A model generated the notes under the pieces. It ran no database searches, was not told the origin of the DNA, and was given only the letters and a program-made list of their open reading frames with translations. A stretch of 48,776 nt of DNA. It comes from CALUTH01 sp964452495 (GTDB lineage Bacteria; Cyanobacteriota; Vampirovibrionia; Gastranaerophilales; Gastranaerophilaceae). Positions 17,561-26,147 of this stretch are shown here, in pieces. The translations under genes were made by a program, and so were the position numbers. Each line of letters starts with the position of its first letter. Within the stretch, counting starts at the first letter, position 1. Location of the stretch: contig CAYVMC010000014.1 in NCBI GenBank assembly GCA_964452495.1, positions 1 through 48,776 on the forward strand, written 5' to 3'.

Positions 17561-18021
17561 ATGTTTAAAAATATAGATAGAGAAGTATTGTTTAAGAGTT
17601 CTATTATATTGATTTTTTTAATAGGAGTTGCTATACGTATCGCTTTATATTTTGCGAATTATTCTGGTCAGATGAAGCGTCGCTTGCAATAAATATAGTT
17701 AATCGTTCGTTAGGAGAGTTATTTCAAGGATTAGATTATCTACAAGTTTGTCCTGTTGGATTTTTGGTGGTAGTTAAATGTATTCTTTTAATATTTAATC
17801 CGCAAACTGATTATTTCCGTGATTTATTATTGAGACTTTTACCATTTGTTTCAGGAATTCTTTGTTTACCGGCTTTTTATTATTTTGTTAGATTGATTAC
17901 AAATAGAAAAACTGTAGTTTTGACTGCTCTCTTATTATTTGTTTTTAATCCTCCTTGCATTATTTATAGTGCTACTCTTAAGCAGTATTCCACTGAACTG
18001 CTTATAAGTATTTTATGGTAG
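17561..18021 (+). pseudogene. Broken GT-C/family-39-like glycosyltransferase
   Basis: An ATG at 17561 opens a membrane-anchor-like N-terminus that ends in YFANY, then loses frame near 17660. In the +2 frame the sequence continues as FWSDEASLAINIVNRSLGEL, then PVGFLVVVK and further hydrophobic segments. The W-x-D-E-A motif in the first periplasmic loop is typical of PMT/ArnT-like polyprenyl-phosphate-sugar glycosyltransferases. The reading stops at 18021 after about 155 residues, where a full enzyme would have 450 or more. So there is a frameshift (one base lost or two gained) and a large C-terminal truncation. A decayed gene is more likely than a real small protein. Confidence 0.75.
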
Positions 18022-18127
18022 CAGGAAGTAATCTAAATATAATATTAAATGTAATTCCAATAAAAAGGTACAGCTTAAATCTTTCAAGGAAACCAAGAGA
18101 AATAAAGGCTGTATATTTTTAGAAAAA

Positions 18128-19258
18128 TTAACCTATAGCTGCTTTTGCCTGTTTTTCTTTACGTTGTTTCCTTCTCATCAAATCAACAAATGCTTCAAGT
18201 CTTGTAATATAACCAGCACGTCCTGTTTGTTCATCCATAATTAGAGTTAAAATCGGAACATCGCAGTCTTTACGCATTGCAGGGAATATGTTTTGTGACA
18301 TAATTTCCGGCATGCAGGTAAACGGGCTTATATGTATAATGCCGTCTTTGTGCTGTTGATTAGCATAGGCAACATCAGAAACGCATTCAAGCGCATCTCC
18401 GCCGATATCTCTCATAAGGTAAGGTTTTGCAAGCCGTTCAGCCCTCTGCAAATGAGTTTCACCATTTCTGAATGCTTTAGGAATAATGGCATCTTTTAAG
18501 AAACTGCTTACCGTAAGGCTCCTTCTTGTTTGGACACCCATTCTGCCTAACTCTCGTTCAATATTCTGGTTTGAAAAATCATCATTTACCAGATAAATTT
18601 CACCGGTGATATCGACATTTAAAACTTCACGCTTGGGGTCAATAGGTGTTTTTTCTATTTCAGCAAGTGCCTTATGATATGCATTTTTTAATTCCAGCGT
18701 ACTGTTTACATTATCAATAATTTTAATTGCTTTTTTATAGTTCTTTTCAGCCGTTCCGGCAGTTATTTCACGCGCTCTGTAATAAGAGAGAGCCGCATCT
18801 AAATCATCCACGGCAAAGACTTTCCTTATCCCGATATTTATAGCTCGCATAAACAGAACCGGATCATTTTTTTGTGTAAGTTCTTTGAAAAAGTTATAAA
18901 TTCCCTTTATACCGTCATAAAGAGAAAGTTCTATATAATTAGCATTGTACCCCATGTCCTGTAATGTTTTATAAATATTCTGCCCGTACTCACCCAGCCT
19001 GCAAATCCCCGGCGATGTAATCATCGCAACATAATCGGCACCGCCTTCTATCGCTTCTATAAAATTACCTAAAATTAATTTATATGGAAGGCAAATTGCT
19101 TCCGGTGAATTTTTGGTTCCGAGAGATAGTGTTTTTTTATTTGTATATGGAGGGATATAAGGTTCTACTCCTATTTTCCTGAGTGCAGCTGCCCAGGCTA
19201 TTGATATTGTTCCCATATGTGGAAATGCTACTTTTATTTTTTTTTCTTTTTCTTTCAT
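18128..19258 (-). CDS. 2-hydroxyacyl-CoA dehydratase/activase-like iron-sulfur protein
   Basis: A 376-residue protein resembling the D-component/CoA-activase-associated family (DUF2229 type). It has an N-terminal (VAFPHMG...) Rossmann-like half and cysteines in family-like contexts: PEAICLPYK near residues 52-60, SPGICRLG near 82-89 and SPFTCMPE near 310-317. The segment near the C-terminus, DEQTGRAGYITRLEAF, is characteristic. Such proteins carry a [4Fe-4S] cluster, but the physiological role of stand-alone members is unclear. No partner dehydratase subunit or ATPase activase is nearby. It lies 72 nt after gcvPB on the same strand. Confidence 0.72.
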   Translation of the reverse strand: MKEKEKKIKVAFPHMGTISIAWAAALRKIGVEPYIPPYTNKKTLSLGTKNSPEAICLPYKLILGNFIEAIEGGADYVAMITSPGICRLGEYGQNIYKTLQDMGYNANYIELSLYDGIKGIYNFFKELTQKNDPVLFMRAINIGIRKVFAVDDLDAALSYYRAREITAGTAEKNYKKAIKIIDNVNSTLELKNAYHKALAEIEKTPIDPKREVLNVDITGEIYLVNDDFSNQNIERELGRMGVQTRRSLTVSSFLKDAIIPKAFRNGETHLQRAERLAKPYLMRDIGGDALECVSDVAYANQQHKDGIIHISPFTCMPEIMSQNIFPAMRKDCDVPILTLIMDEQTGRAGYITRLEAFVDLMRRKQRKEKQAKAAIG

Positions 19259-19330
19259 TGTCTTTACCCTGTTTTAAATTATTTATTCTTAAAAATATTT
19301 TATTACAAGGGGAAGTTCTTTCTTTTTCCC

Positions 19331-20746
19331 CTATGCTTTTAAGTCTGGATGTCTGGCTGCAAGAGTTTCATCTACACGTTTTACCGGTGTTGTATGCGGT
19401 GAAGCCATTACAAACTCTGGTTTCTCTTTTATTTCATCTGCAATTTTTAGCATAACATCTATAAAATTATCAAGAACTTCTTTGGACTCGGTTTCTGTAG
19501 GTTCAACCATAATAGCCTCGTGAACAATTAACGGGAAATATACTGTTGGCGGATGTATGTTGTAGTCCATAAGCCGCTTTGCAATGCCGATTGTATTTAC
19601 TCCCTGTTCTTTCTGCCAGTCCCCGCTAAGTACAAATTCGTGCATACACGGTTCATCATAAGGAAGAAGATATTTTCCTTTTAGTTTCTCTTTTATATAA
19701 TTAGCATTGAGAACTGCATCTCCGCTTGCTTTTTTAAGATTATTTCCCATCATAAGAATATACGCATAAGCTTTTACCAGTACACCGAAGTTGCCGTAAA
19801 ATGCTTTTACTTTGCCTATAGAATGTTTTATATTATAGTTTCTGTAATACTTTTTACCGTCAAAATCAATTACGGGAGATGGCAAAAATTCTTTTAAGTT
19901 TTCTGTAACGCAGATAGGACCGGCACCAGGACCGCCTCCGCCGTGAGGAGTTGCAAATGTTTTATGCAGATTCAGGTGAACAACATCAAACCCCATAATA
20001 TACGGATTTGTATAACCCATGATAGCATTGAAGTTTGCTCCGTCATAATATAGCAGAGAACCATTATCGTGCATCAGTTTTGATATTTCAGGCACGTTTT
20101 CTTCAAATAGTCCGAGTGTATTCGGATTTGTCATCATGATTGCTGCAACATCTTTGTCTAAATGAGCTTTAAGATCATCAATATCAACCTGACCACGTTC
20201 ATTAGATTTAATTTGTATTATTTCAAACCCGCACATCTTTGCACTGGCGGGATTTGTACCGTGCGCAGAGTCTGGAACAAGAACTTTTGTTCTCTTGTCA
20301 TTCTTTATTTCAAAATATTTTTTTATAACCATCATCCCGCTTAATTCGCCGTGGGCGCCTGCACAGGGTTGTAAGCTTACAGCCTGCATTCCTGTTATAA
20401 CTTTGAGTGCTTCCTGAAGGCGGTACATAAGTTCAAGCGCTCCTTGAGAATCTTCGTCATTTGATAAAGGATGAAGATTGGTGAAGCCCTCTAAAGACGC
20501 AAGCAGCTCATTGACTTTCGGATTATACTTCATTGTACAGGAGCCGAGCGGGTAAAATCCCTTTTCAATACAAAAATTTCTATCTGAGAGTTCTTTGTAG
20601 TGCCTGAGAACTTCAAGTTCACTAAGTTTGGGAAGTCCTATTTCACCCTGTCTTAAAAACTTTGATGATATACATTCGCAGGACTTAATTTCATTGTCCA
20701 ACAATATCCCATCAACCCCGTTGCTTTTTTCAAAAATAGTTTTCAT
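19331..20746 (-). CDS. gcvPB: Glycine dehydrogenase (decarboxylating) subunit 2
   Basis: The PLP-binding P-protein subunit of the glycine cleavage system, in the two-subunit form. The 471-residue length matches GcvPB. Signatures are YPLGSCTMKYNPK near residues 65-77, QPCAGAHGE near 126-134, and the PLP lysine in LNLHKTFATPHGGGGPG (Lys at about 262). The start is the ATG at 20746 behind an AGGAG Shine-Dalgarno. An in-frame GTG 6 nt earlier is less likely. It overlaps the sigma-factor gene by 4 nt. The other subunits (gcvPA, gcvT, gcvH) are not in the window. Confidence 0.93.
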   Translation of the reverse strand: MKTIFEKSNGVDGILLDNEIKSCECISSKFLRQGEIGLPKLSELEVLRHYKELSDRNFCIEKGFYPLGSCTMKYNPKVNELLASLEGFTNLHPLSNDEDSQGALELMYRLQEALKVITGMQAVSLQPCAGAHGELSGMMVIKKYFEIKNDKRTKVLVPDSAHGTNPASAKMCGFEIIQIKSNERGQVDIDDLKAHLDKDVAAIMMTNPNTLGLFEENVPEISKLMHDNGSLLYYDGANFNAIMGYTNPYIMGFDVVHLNLHKTFATPHGGGGPGAGPICVTENLKEFLPSPVIDFDGKKYYRNYNIKHSIGKVKAFYGNFGVLVKAYAYILMMGNNLKKASGDAVLNANYIKEKLKGKYLLPYDEPCMHEFVLSGDWQKEQGVNTIGIAKRLMDYNIHPPTVYFPLIVHEAIMVEPTETESKEVLDNFIDVMLKIADEIKEKPEFVMASPHTTPVKRVDETLAARHPDLKA

Positions 20747-21336
20747 TCGCACTCCTGTTTTATTAGTTCTCTTTTTATTTTTTCCAATGAGTATTGGATA
20801 ATTCTTGAAATTCTTGATTGGGAGAGATTAAACTCAACTGATAAATCCTTTAGTTTTTTATTGTAGAAAAATTTTGCCTTTATAATTTCCCGTTCTTTTT
20901 CAGGCAACTCATTTATCGCAGCTTCTACACATCTGCGGATTTCTGCCATCTGTGCATGAACTTCCGGAGATGCAGACGTATCTCTTAATACAACAGGATT
21001 ATCGTTATCATTTGTATCATCTATTGATACAATCGGGGTATAATATGGCATTGCATTTTCTCTGTTTTTTAAAAGATACCACCTGTAACGTCTGCGGACT
21101 TCATTTCTAATAGCCCATTTTATAGCATTAGCCAGATACGCATTATTGAAAAAAGTATTAGAACGTGCATTTTTAAGCAGGTAGTAAATTGTGTAGTTCC
21201 CTACATTTACTACTTCATTAAATTCAATCAAGCCAAGAGATGAGAATTTTTTAAACTCTACTTTACTTATTGTTTCAATCAGCTCTTTATATTGTGATAT
21301 GTCGATTTTATTTTTATTATCGGTAACTTCACTCAT
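20743..21336 (-). CDS. Sigma-70-family RNA polymerase sigma factor (alternative)
   Basis: A 197-residue sigma factor from the ATG at 21336. Region 2 is seen in FNEVVNVGNYTIYYLLKNA and NAIKWAIRNEVRRRYRW. Region 4 is ELPEKEREIIKAKFF followed by the helix-turn-helix LKDLSVEFNLSQSRISRIIQ. It lacks the region 1 of a housekeeping sigma. It could be a FliA/SigF-class factor, which would suit a flagellated organism, but the sequence does not settle this. The longer ORF from 21432 starts in non-coding-like sequence (poly-Pro from an 8-G run). The -10 TATGAT lies exactly 6 nt before ATG 21336, supporting this start. It is translationally coupled to gcvPB. Confidence 0.85.
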   Translation of the reverse strand: MSEVTDNKNKIDISQYKELIETISKVEFKKFSSLGLIEFNEVVNVGNYTIYYLLKNARSNTFFNNAYLANAIKWAIRNEVRRRYRWYLLKNRENAMPYYTPIVSIDDTNDNDNPVVLRDTSASPEVHAQMAEIRRCVEAAINELPEKEREIIKAKFFYNKKLKDLSVEFNLSQSRISRIIQYSLEKIKRELIKQECE

Positions 21337-21342
21337 ATTTAT

Positions 21343-21370
21343 ATCATACTCTAAAAACAATACCGGTAAA
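21343..21370 (-). promoter_or_regulatory. Promoter giving a leaderless mRNA for the sigma gene
   Basis: On the minus strand, -35-like TTTACC (21365-21370), 16-nt spacer, -10 TATGAT (21343-21348), 6 nt to ATG 21336. Confidence 0.5.
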
Positions 21371-21587
21371 GGGGGGGGAGGGAAATATTTAGGCATTACA
21401 ACAACCGAAACTACAAGATGACAAAAAAGCATTTAAAAAGTGATACATACACTCTTTTTATCAGGGTAATTACTGTGAAAAGTTCTACGATAAAAACGAT
21501 GCTATTAGTTGTATATAAAACTTCATAATTGTTATTATTTTATTGTTTATATTTTCCAATAATGCTAAGATTTTTTTCAGGTATTAT

Positions 21588-22298
21588 ATGAAAAGATTAT
21601 TTTGGGTATTACTTGTATTTTGTTTTATACTTCCCGTGTTTGCGGAAGAGCCGGCACAATTAAATTCATCTGTTGAGTTTTATAATTCTGCAATAGAGGA
21701 TTATAAAGCAGAAAAATACATTCCGGCACTAAAGTCTTTGAATAAAGCAATTGCAGAAGACTCAGAAAACGCATTATACTTATTTACACGAGGTGTATTA
21801 AGATATGATGCTTTTAAGGATTATCCGGGAGCACTTGCTGATTTGAAGAAAGTTACTGATATAAATCCGGATTATCCGGAGTTGTATTCCGAACTTGCTT
21901 ATGTATCAGTGTTTAATCACGATGTGCAAGGTGCAAATGAGTATCTTGCCATAGCGGAAACAAAAAACAAAAATGATTTAAAAATATTCCTGACAAGAGC
22001 GCTTATTTGTATTCTATATCAGGATTACTCCGGTGCTGTTATTCAGTATGATAAAGCAATTGAAATTTATCCGGACAATTCTGATTTATATTTGCGCAGG
22101 GGGTATGCAAAGGCTTATATGCGTAAGTACCGTGATGCAATGAAGGATTATGACAGGGCAATAGAATTAAATCCTAAAAACTATTCTGCCTATGAAAAAC
22201 GGGCAGAAATCCATAATACAATGTTAAGAACCGGTAAAGCCCGTAAGGACTGGATGAAATCAGACCAGCTAAGGTTTGAAAGTAAGAATAATAATTAA
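21588..22298 (+). CDS. Secreted TPR-repeat protein
   Basis: A 236-residue protein with a signal peptide (MKRLFWVLLVFCFILPVFA, cleavage before EEPAQ) and four to five tetratricopeptide repeats filling the mature part (for example DLYLRRGYAKAYMRKYRDA, AYEKRAEIHNTMLRTGKA). The ORF can be opened at 21543, but the ATG at 21588 starts exactly at the signal peptide and has an AGG-containing ribosome binding site. It is probably a periplasmic scaffold. It is similar in build to the TPR proteins at 1122 and 44128. It is monocistronic and the client is unknown. Confidence 0.75.
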   Translation: MKRLFWVLLVFCFILPVFAEEPAQLNSSVEFYNSAIEDYKAEKYIPALKSLNKAIAEDSENALYLFTRGVLRYDAFKDYPGALADLKKVTDINPDYPELYSELAYVSVFNHDVQGANEYLAIAETKNKNDLKIFLTRALICILYQDYSGAVIQYDKAIEIYPDNSDLYLRRGYAKAYMRKYRDAMKDYDRAIELNPKNYSAYEKRAEIHNTMLRTGKARKDWMKSDQLRFESKNNN

Positions 22299-22431
22299 TT
22301 CCCAAATATACCACGGGGAGTTATGTTTCAGGTAGTTTGTTGAACAGGATATTTCCGCCTCTTGAATAAGTCCGCCGGTAAGATTAGTTTAACCTGTGTA
22401 AATTTGTATATACATTCTCATTAAAAAATAC
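22299..22431 (+). other. Intergenic stretch with weak hairpin
   Basis: No ORF of coding quality. A weak long-range pairing ACAGG (22344-22348) with CCTGT (22393-22397) encloses a GC-richer CCGCC...CCGCCGG stretch. This could be part of a leader RNA. Nothing else is recognised. Confidence 0.25.
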
Positions 22432-22459
22432 TTGCACAAAATTATTTATGCGTTATGAT
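22432..22459 (+). promoter_or_regulatory. Sigma-70 promoter upstream of structured RNA
   Basis: -35 TTGCAC (22432-22437), 16-nt spacer, -10 TATGAT (22454-22459). It would start a longer transcript through the RNA element and tRNA-Lys. Confidence 0.5.
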
Positions 22460-22473
22460 TGCAAGGTAAGCTG

Positions 22474-22501
22474 TTCACTGGAATGGCGGGTACTCTATAA
22501 T
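22474..22501 (+). promoter_or_regulatory. Second sigma-70 promoter at the RNA element
   Basis: -35 TTCACT (22474-22479), 16-nt spacer, perfect -10 TATAAT (22496-22501). The predicted start near 22508 coincides with the first base of the closing helix of the RNA element. Confidence 0.55.
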
Positions 22502-22507
22502 TTAATA

Positions 22508-22604
22508 AAATTGTGTTTCTCTGCCGACGAGGAGGTGACTAAATGTCACGTCCGAGGAGAGGAAGGTAGCGCAGGCGCTGCCACACAGGCAAGTTTCACA
22601 ATTA
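22508..22604 (+). ncRNA. Candidate compact structured RNA before tRNA-Lys
   Basis: A GC-rich island in AT-rich DNA that folds by eye into a closed multi-branch RNA of about 97 nt. The closing helix is AATTGTG (22509-22515) with CACAATT (22597-22603). Helix 2 is TTTCTCT (22516-22522) with AGAGGAA (22558-22564), carrying an internal GTGAC/GTCAC hairpin (22535-22549). Helix 3 is GGTAGC (22565-22570) with GCTGCC (22577-22582). It is followed after 5 nt by tRNA-Lys, so it may be released by tRNA processing. It does not match SRP RNA, tmRNA, RNase P RNA or a riboswitch I know. The 10-mer GGTAGCGCAG recurs in the D-arm of the tRNA. Confidence 0.5.
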
Positions 22605-22609
22605 AATAT

Positions 22610-22684
22610 AGACCAGTGGCGCAGTGGTAGCGCAGAAGACTCTTAATCTTTTGGCCGTGGGTTCGAATCCCACCTGGTCTACCA
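22610..22684 (+). tRNA. tRNA-Lys (anticodon CUU)
   Basis: Full cloverleaf: acceptor AGACCAG/CTGGTCT, D-arm GCGC/GCGC, anticodon loop CTCTTAA with CTT at 34-36, T-arm GTGGG-TTCGAAT-CCCAC. The 3' CCA is encoded (22682-22684). It reads AAG codons. A terminator follows directly. Confidence 0.96.
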
Positions 22685-22688
22685 ATAA

Positions 22689-22717
22689 AAAAAAGACTGC
22701 TTAAAGCAGTCTTTTTT
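22689..22717 (+). terminator. Intrinsic terminator after tRNA-Lys
   Basis: GACTGC (22695-22700), loop TTAAA, GCAGTC (22706-22711), with an A-run before and six T after. It is a strong stop for the RNA element/tRNA transcript and, by its A-run, also works on the other strand. Confidence 0.9.
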
Positions 22718-22741
22718 ATGGTATAAATAAAAGGATTGAAT

Positions 22742-24163
22742 ATGAATACAAAAATGTTAAAAAACTTAATCCCTTTTACTTTTTTAATTTTCGGGCTTTT
22801 TATTTTTTTTCATCCTATGTTTTTAAATTTTGATAAAATGTTTGGTGATTTGGGTGATGCGAGGTTTATTAACTATATTTTGGAACATGGTTTTTTATGG
22901 TTTACAGGTGATAGTTTACATTCCTCATTTTTTAATGCTCCGTTTTTTTATCCCAATTTAAACACTCTTTCATATTCTGATATGCTGATTGGAGGGATGC
23001 TTTTTTATATTCCTTTAAGATTTTTGGTTGACTCCCCTCAAACAGCACTTCAAATTTGGGTATTAATTGCATTTTCACTAAACTTTTTTTCTTTTTACCT
23101 TGTTTCTAGGCGTATTTTTAAATTTTCAATTTTAATTTCTTCAATAACCGCATTTTTGTTTGCCTTTTCGCTTCCAAGGTATAATCAAATTGTTCATCTT
23201 CAACTGTCTCTTCACTTTTTTTCTGTATTTGCGTTTTATTTTCTAATTAATTCAAAAGGTCAAACTTCACGTTTTATAATATCCGCCATGTTTTTGGCTC
23301 TTCAATTTTATACTGCCTTTTATTATGGCTGGTTTTTTGTTTTTGCAATATGTGTTGCATTTATTGCAATTTTGCCTTCAAATAAAGCAAGAAAAAATGT
23401 TTTTGAGTTTATAAAAAACAATATAAAAGGTTTGAGTTTTTGTTTAATAACCTTTATTCTTTTGATTATTCCGCTTTTTATCCGGTATGTTTCTGTATCG
23501 ACCGGATTTGCATATTCTTCTTGTTACCTTTTTAATATTGTAAGTTTTTTATCTTCATACAGTATTTTAGACAGTTTTATTTTTCCGAGCTATCTTGAAA
23601 AACTTAATGGGGAACAAATAACTGGAATTGGTATTTTTACTACTATTATGACAATGTGGGGTTTTATTTTTTTTAAGAAATATAAACTTCCTGTTTTATT
23701 GTTTATTTTAATTGTGTTTCTTTTTTATTTTTTCTGGCGTCTTAATATTTTTTTACATCATGTCCCTGGAGGGGGGGCAATAAGGGCTGGTGGAAGAGCA
23801 GTTTTTATTCTGCTTCCTGTTTTTTGTTATTTAATTGGATATTTTCTTTCCGCAGCAGGTAAAAAAACGTTCATTATTTGTTGTATTATTATTCTTCTGG
23901 AACAAATTCCGATGCCTCTTAAGTTTCATTGGACAAAAACAATGCATAATGCAAGAGTTGAACAATATGATATCCCAAAAGAATGCAAAATTTTTTATCT
24001 TGATGCTGATAAATTTTATCCGTCTTTAAATGTTGATGCAATGTGGGTTTCAAATAAAGTTAAAAAACCGACTGTAAACGGATATTCTGGCTTTCTTCCG
24101 AAGATACAGCAAAGTGTAATAGATACCATTGATGAAAAGTGCAAAATTAAAATTTCAGAATAA
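22742..24163 (+). CDS. GT-C-like polytopic membrane protein
   Basis: A 473-residue protein with about 10-11 transmembrane segments, very rich in Phe, Leu and Ile. The first periplasmic loop (residues 33-75) carries GDLGDARFINYILEHG and then FFYPNLNTLSYSD. The acidic G-D-x-x-D-x-R loop and the F-Y-P...Y-S-D element are typical of GT-C-fold transferases and YfhO-like proteins that use lipid-linked sugars. The C-terminal 75 residues are soluble. The activity is not assignable. The start is ATG 22742 with an AAAGGA ribosome binding site; the upstream TTG at 22736 is less likely. It may add sugars to a surface glycan or glycoprotein. Confidence 0.6.
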   Translation: MNTKMLKNLIPFTFLIFGLFIFFHPMFLNFDKMFGDLGDARFINYILEHGFLWFTGDSLHSSFFNAPFFYPNLNTLSYSDMLIGGMLFYIPLRFLVDSPQTALQIWVLIAFSLNFFSFYLVSRRIFKFSILISSITAFLFAFSLPRYNQIVHLQLSLHFFSVFAFYFLINSKGQTSRFIISAMFLALQFYTAFYYGWFFVFAICVAFIAILPSNKARKNVFEFIKNNIKGLSFCLITFILLIIPLFIRYVSVSTGFAYSSCYLFNIVSFLSSYSILDSFIFPSYLEKLNGEQITGIGIFTTIMTMWGFIFFKKYKLPVLLFILIVFLFYFFWRLNIFLHHVPGGGAIRAGGRAVFILLPVFCYLIGYFLSAAGKKTFIICCIIILLEQIPMPLKFHWTKTMHNARVEQYDIPKECKIFYLDADKFYPSLNVDAMWVSNKVKKPTVNGYSGFLPKIQQSVIDTIDEKCKIKISE

Positions 24164-24560
24164 TTTATTATTCAGTTAAAATATAGGTTGAACCTTTATT
24201 TATGGTAAATTAGTTATAATATTTAAGGAAAAAAGACACAGTGATTGAAGGTACTTACCTATTAAGGGAGATTATTTATGTAGGAGAACTCTCCTAAAAA
24301 GTGTGGATTTTGCTCAGTATATGTGTTTTTTCATATTCTATCTGTTATGTGATATGTATTGAAATCGGATATTTGTTTGCTATTTGATATTCTAAAGGAA
24401 AATAATTCACTCTGTCCCAAAGTCTATTGTTAATTATCTCCGAGGTATAATTGAAGCATGGTGGGTATTAAAAAATGAATTGTAAAGATATATGAATAAA
24501 AATCAAAATTCTGAAATTTCCCTAAATTAAAAATTTTTATATATTAAAGAGAAGTTTTAT
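24164..24560 (+). other. 397-nt intergenic region before the calpain gene
   Basis: No coding-quality ORF. It has a -10-like TATAAT near 24214, a short perfect hairpin TAGGAG-AACT-CTCCTA (24281-24296) directly after an AGGTA/TACCT pair, and an AT-rich run ending in an AGAGAAG ribosome binding site for the gene at 24561. It could be a long structured 5' leader. No known riboswitch is recognised. Confidence 0.35.
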
Positions 24561-25613
24561 ATGAGTATAAATAACAGTATAGATTCACAAATAGTAACTA
24601 ATATGCAGACGCATTATGCAAGTCTGATAAAAGGTGGTGCAACAAGTATTGGTCAGGATTCTTTGTCAATAAGCATTTTTAACAGTATAGACAAAGATAA
24701 AAATGGCAAACTTGCTCAGGATGAAATCAATACAGCAATGCCTCGTTTTAGTCAGATTATACAAGATGCAGCAGCCGGTGCCAAAGAATTTGCAGTAAAA
24801 ATGTTTGGCAGCAGCAAGACGACGCAGACCTCAGAAGCTTCTCAGTTCATTGCGCAAAATCAGGATACAACCTTCAATGGAAAAATTGATAATGACTTTA
24901 AACAAGGGGAGACCGGCGATTGCTGGCTGCTAGCTGCAATTGCAGCAATGGCAGATACTCCTGAAGGGCAGGAGAAATTAAACCAAATGCTTTCTATTGA
25001 TGAAAACGATAATATAACAATAAATTTAAACAATGTAAGAAAAATTACTGTTTCTAAAGAAGAATTGGAATCCAATGATAAATTAGCCAGCGGTGATCTT
25101 GATGTGAGAGCTTTAGAATACGCCTTTATTGAATATATGGGCGATTCTTATAACAAGTTAGTAGATATATTTGTAGATGAAAATAAAGCGGAAAGTTTAA
25201 AAAAGGATAACCCTATTGAGGGTGGTTCAGTTGAAGCTGCATTTAACATATTAATGGGGGGAAATGCTATTAGCACTAGTGTTGATGATGAGTTGATACA
25301 AACAATTAAAGAAAAAGATCATTATGTAGTTGTTGGTACCAGCGATGAAAAGTTTGTTTATCAAAGAGCTTTTGATGAAAATAATAATATTGTTAAATTG
25401 TTCAATAATCATGCCTATGCTGCAATTGATGCAGATGACAGATATGTATATCTTAAAAACCCTCATGATACATCTCAAACAATAAAAATAACTCACGATG
25501 ATTTTAAATCGGCATTCAAAGATGCCGGACTTAGGGATAAATATTCTGGTATGGAATTGGTTCAGTTAGACCCGATTCAAGAAACTGAACTGCCGCTTAT
25601 TTTTCTGGAATAA
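24561..25613 (+). CDS. Calpain-family (C2) cysteine protease with EF-hand
   Basis: A 350-residue bacterial calpain-like protease. An EF-hand loop (D44-K-D-K-N-G-K-L-A-Q-D-E55) near the N-terminus should bind Ca2+. The catalytic core shows QGETGDCWLLAAI with the nucleophile Cys121, NNHAYAAI with His284, and LKNPHD with Asn300. This gives a complete Cys-His-Asn triad in the right order and context (QG-x-x-GDCWL is the calpain signature). There is no classical signal peptide (MSINNSIDSQIV). Calcium-triggered processing of its own or partner proteins is plausible. It has a long leader and an AGAGAAG ribosome binding site. An EF-hand protein of similar N-terminal style lies at 31160. Confidence 0.88.
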   Translation: MSINNSIDSQIVTNMQTHYASLIKGGATSIGQDSLSISIFNSIDKDKNGKLAQDEINTAMPRFSQIIQDAAAGAKEFAVKMFGSSKTTQTSEASQFIAQNQDTTFNGKIDNDFKQGETGDCWLLAAIAAMADTPEGQEKLNQMLSIDENDNITINLNNVRKITVSKEELESNDKLASGDLDVRALEYAFIEYMGDSYNKLVDIFVDENKAESLKKDNPIEGGSVEAAFNILMGGNAISTSVDDELIQTIKEKDHYVVVGTSDEKFVYQRAFDENNNIVKLFNNHAYAAIDADDRYVYLKNPHDTSQTIKITHDDFKSAFKDAGLRDKYSGMELVQLDPIQETELPLIFLE

Positions 25614-25730
25614 TTATTTATACTTAACGTAGAATGTATGAATAAATTAATGTCAAAAAATAAGTAAATTATTGCGGGTGTTAAATGCAAACATACTTAT
25701 CTTGGTAAAAAAGAAGATTTTACTATTTTC

Positions 25731-26147
25731 TTAAATTTTTTCTTTTAAATTATCTATGTACTTCCAGATTGTTTTATAAGTAGATATTTTTCGTTCTTTT
25801 TTGTTTCCTGATATAAATTCTTCTGCTGGTGTATCTGTGCTGATTTTACCATTGATTACACTGGAAAGTGATACTTTTGTTTTAATTTCTTTAATATTGT
25901 ATGTTGGAACATAGAATGCGTTTAAAAGCAAATTTGGAGCCGGTTCAGTTATAGGGTATTCCGAAATTCCTATGTTAATTGTATCCTTATCGGTCCCAAT
26001 TAATTTAGCTTTGGTTTCCAGTCTTTTTAATGCATTTTTAGGCAATAAACTCTTAGGCTTTTTAGATAATAGGGTTCCTCCTGTAATATTAAGTCTTGCA
26101 TTAAAATTTGGTTTATTTTGATTTTTGTTGATTGATTGTACTTGCAT
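25731..26147 (-). CDS. Unknown protein with N-terminal P-x-F-x-A tag
   Basis: A 138-residue protein of unknown function. It starts MQVQSINKNQNKPNFNARL, nearly the same opening (M-x-V-Q-S-[IV]-N, then P-x-F-x) as the AAA+ protein at 37227. The rest is Lys/Thr/Ile-rich and probably beta/alpha, with no motif recognised. An AAGGAG ribosome binding site precedes the ATG, and an extended -10 (TGC-TATAAT) lies at 26183-26191 on the minus strand. It is monocistronic. The shared opening suggests a targeting or interaction signal. Confidence 0.6.
   Translation of the reverse strand: MQVQSINKNQNKPNFNARLNITGGTLLSKKPKSLLPKNALKRLETKAKLIGTDKDTINIGISEYPITEPAPNLLLNAFYVPTYNIKEIKTKVSLSSVINGKISTDTPAEEFISGNKKERKISTYKTIWKYIDNLKEKI

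Noticed and set aside
21337..21432. Longer start for the sigma factor, with a Pro-rich N-terminus encoded by an 8-G run.
   Set aside because: The promoter -10 is 6 nt before the ATG at 21336, and the upstream part does not look like coding sequence.
22508..22604. SRP RNA or RNase P RNA as the identity of the structured RNA.
   Set aside because: The conserved SRP apical loop and the RNase P core motifs were not found; the branching differs.
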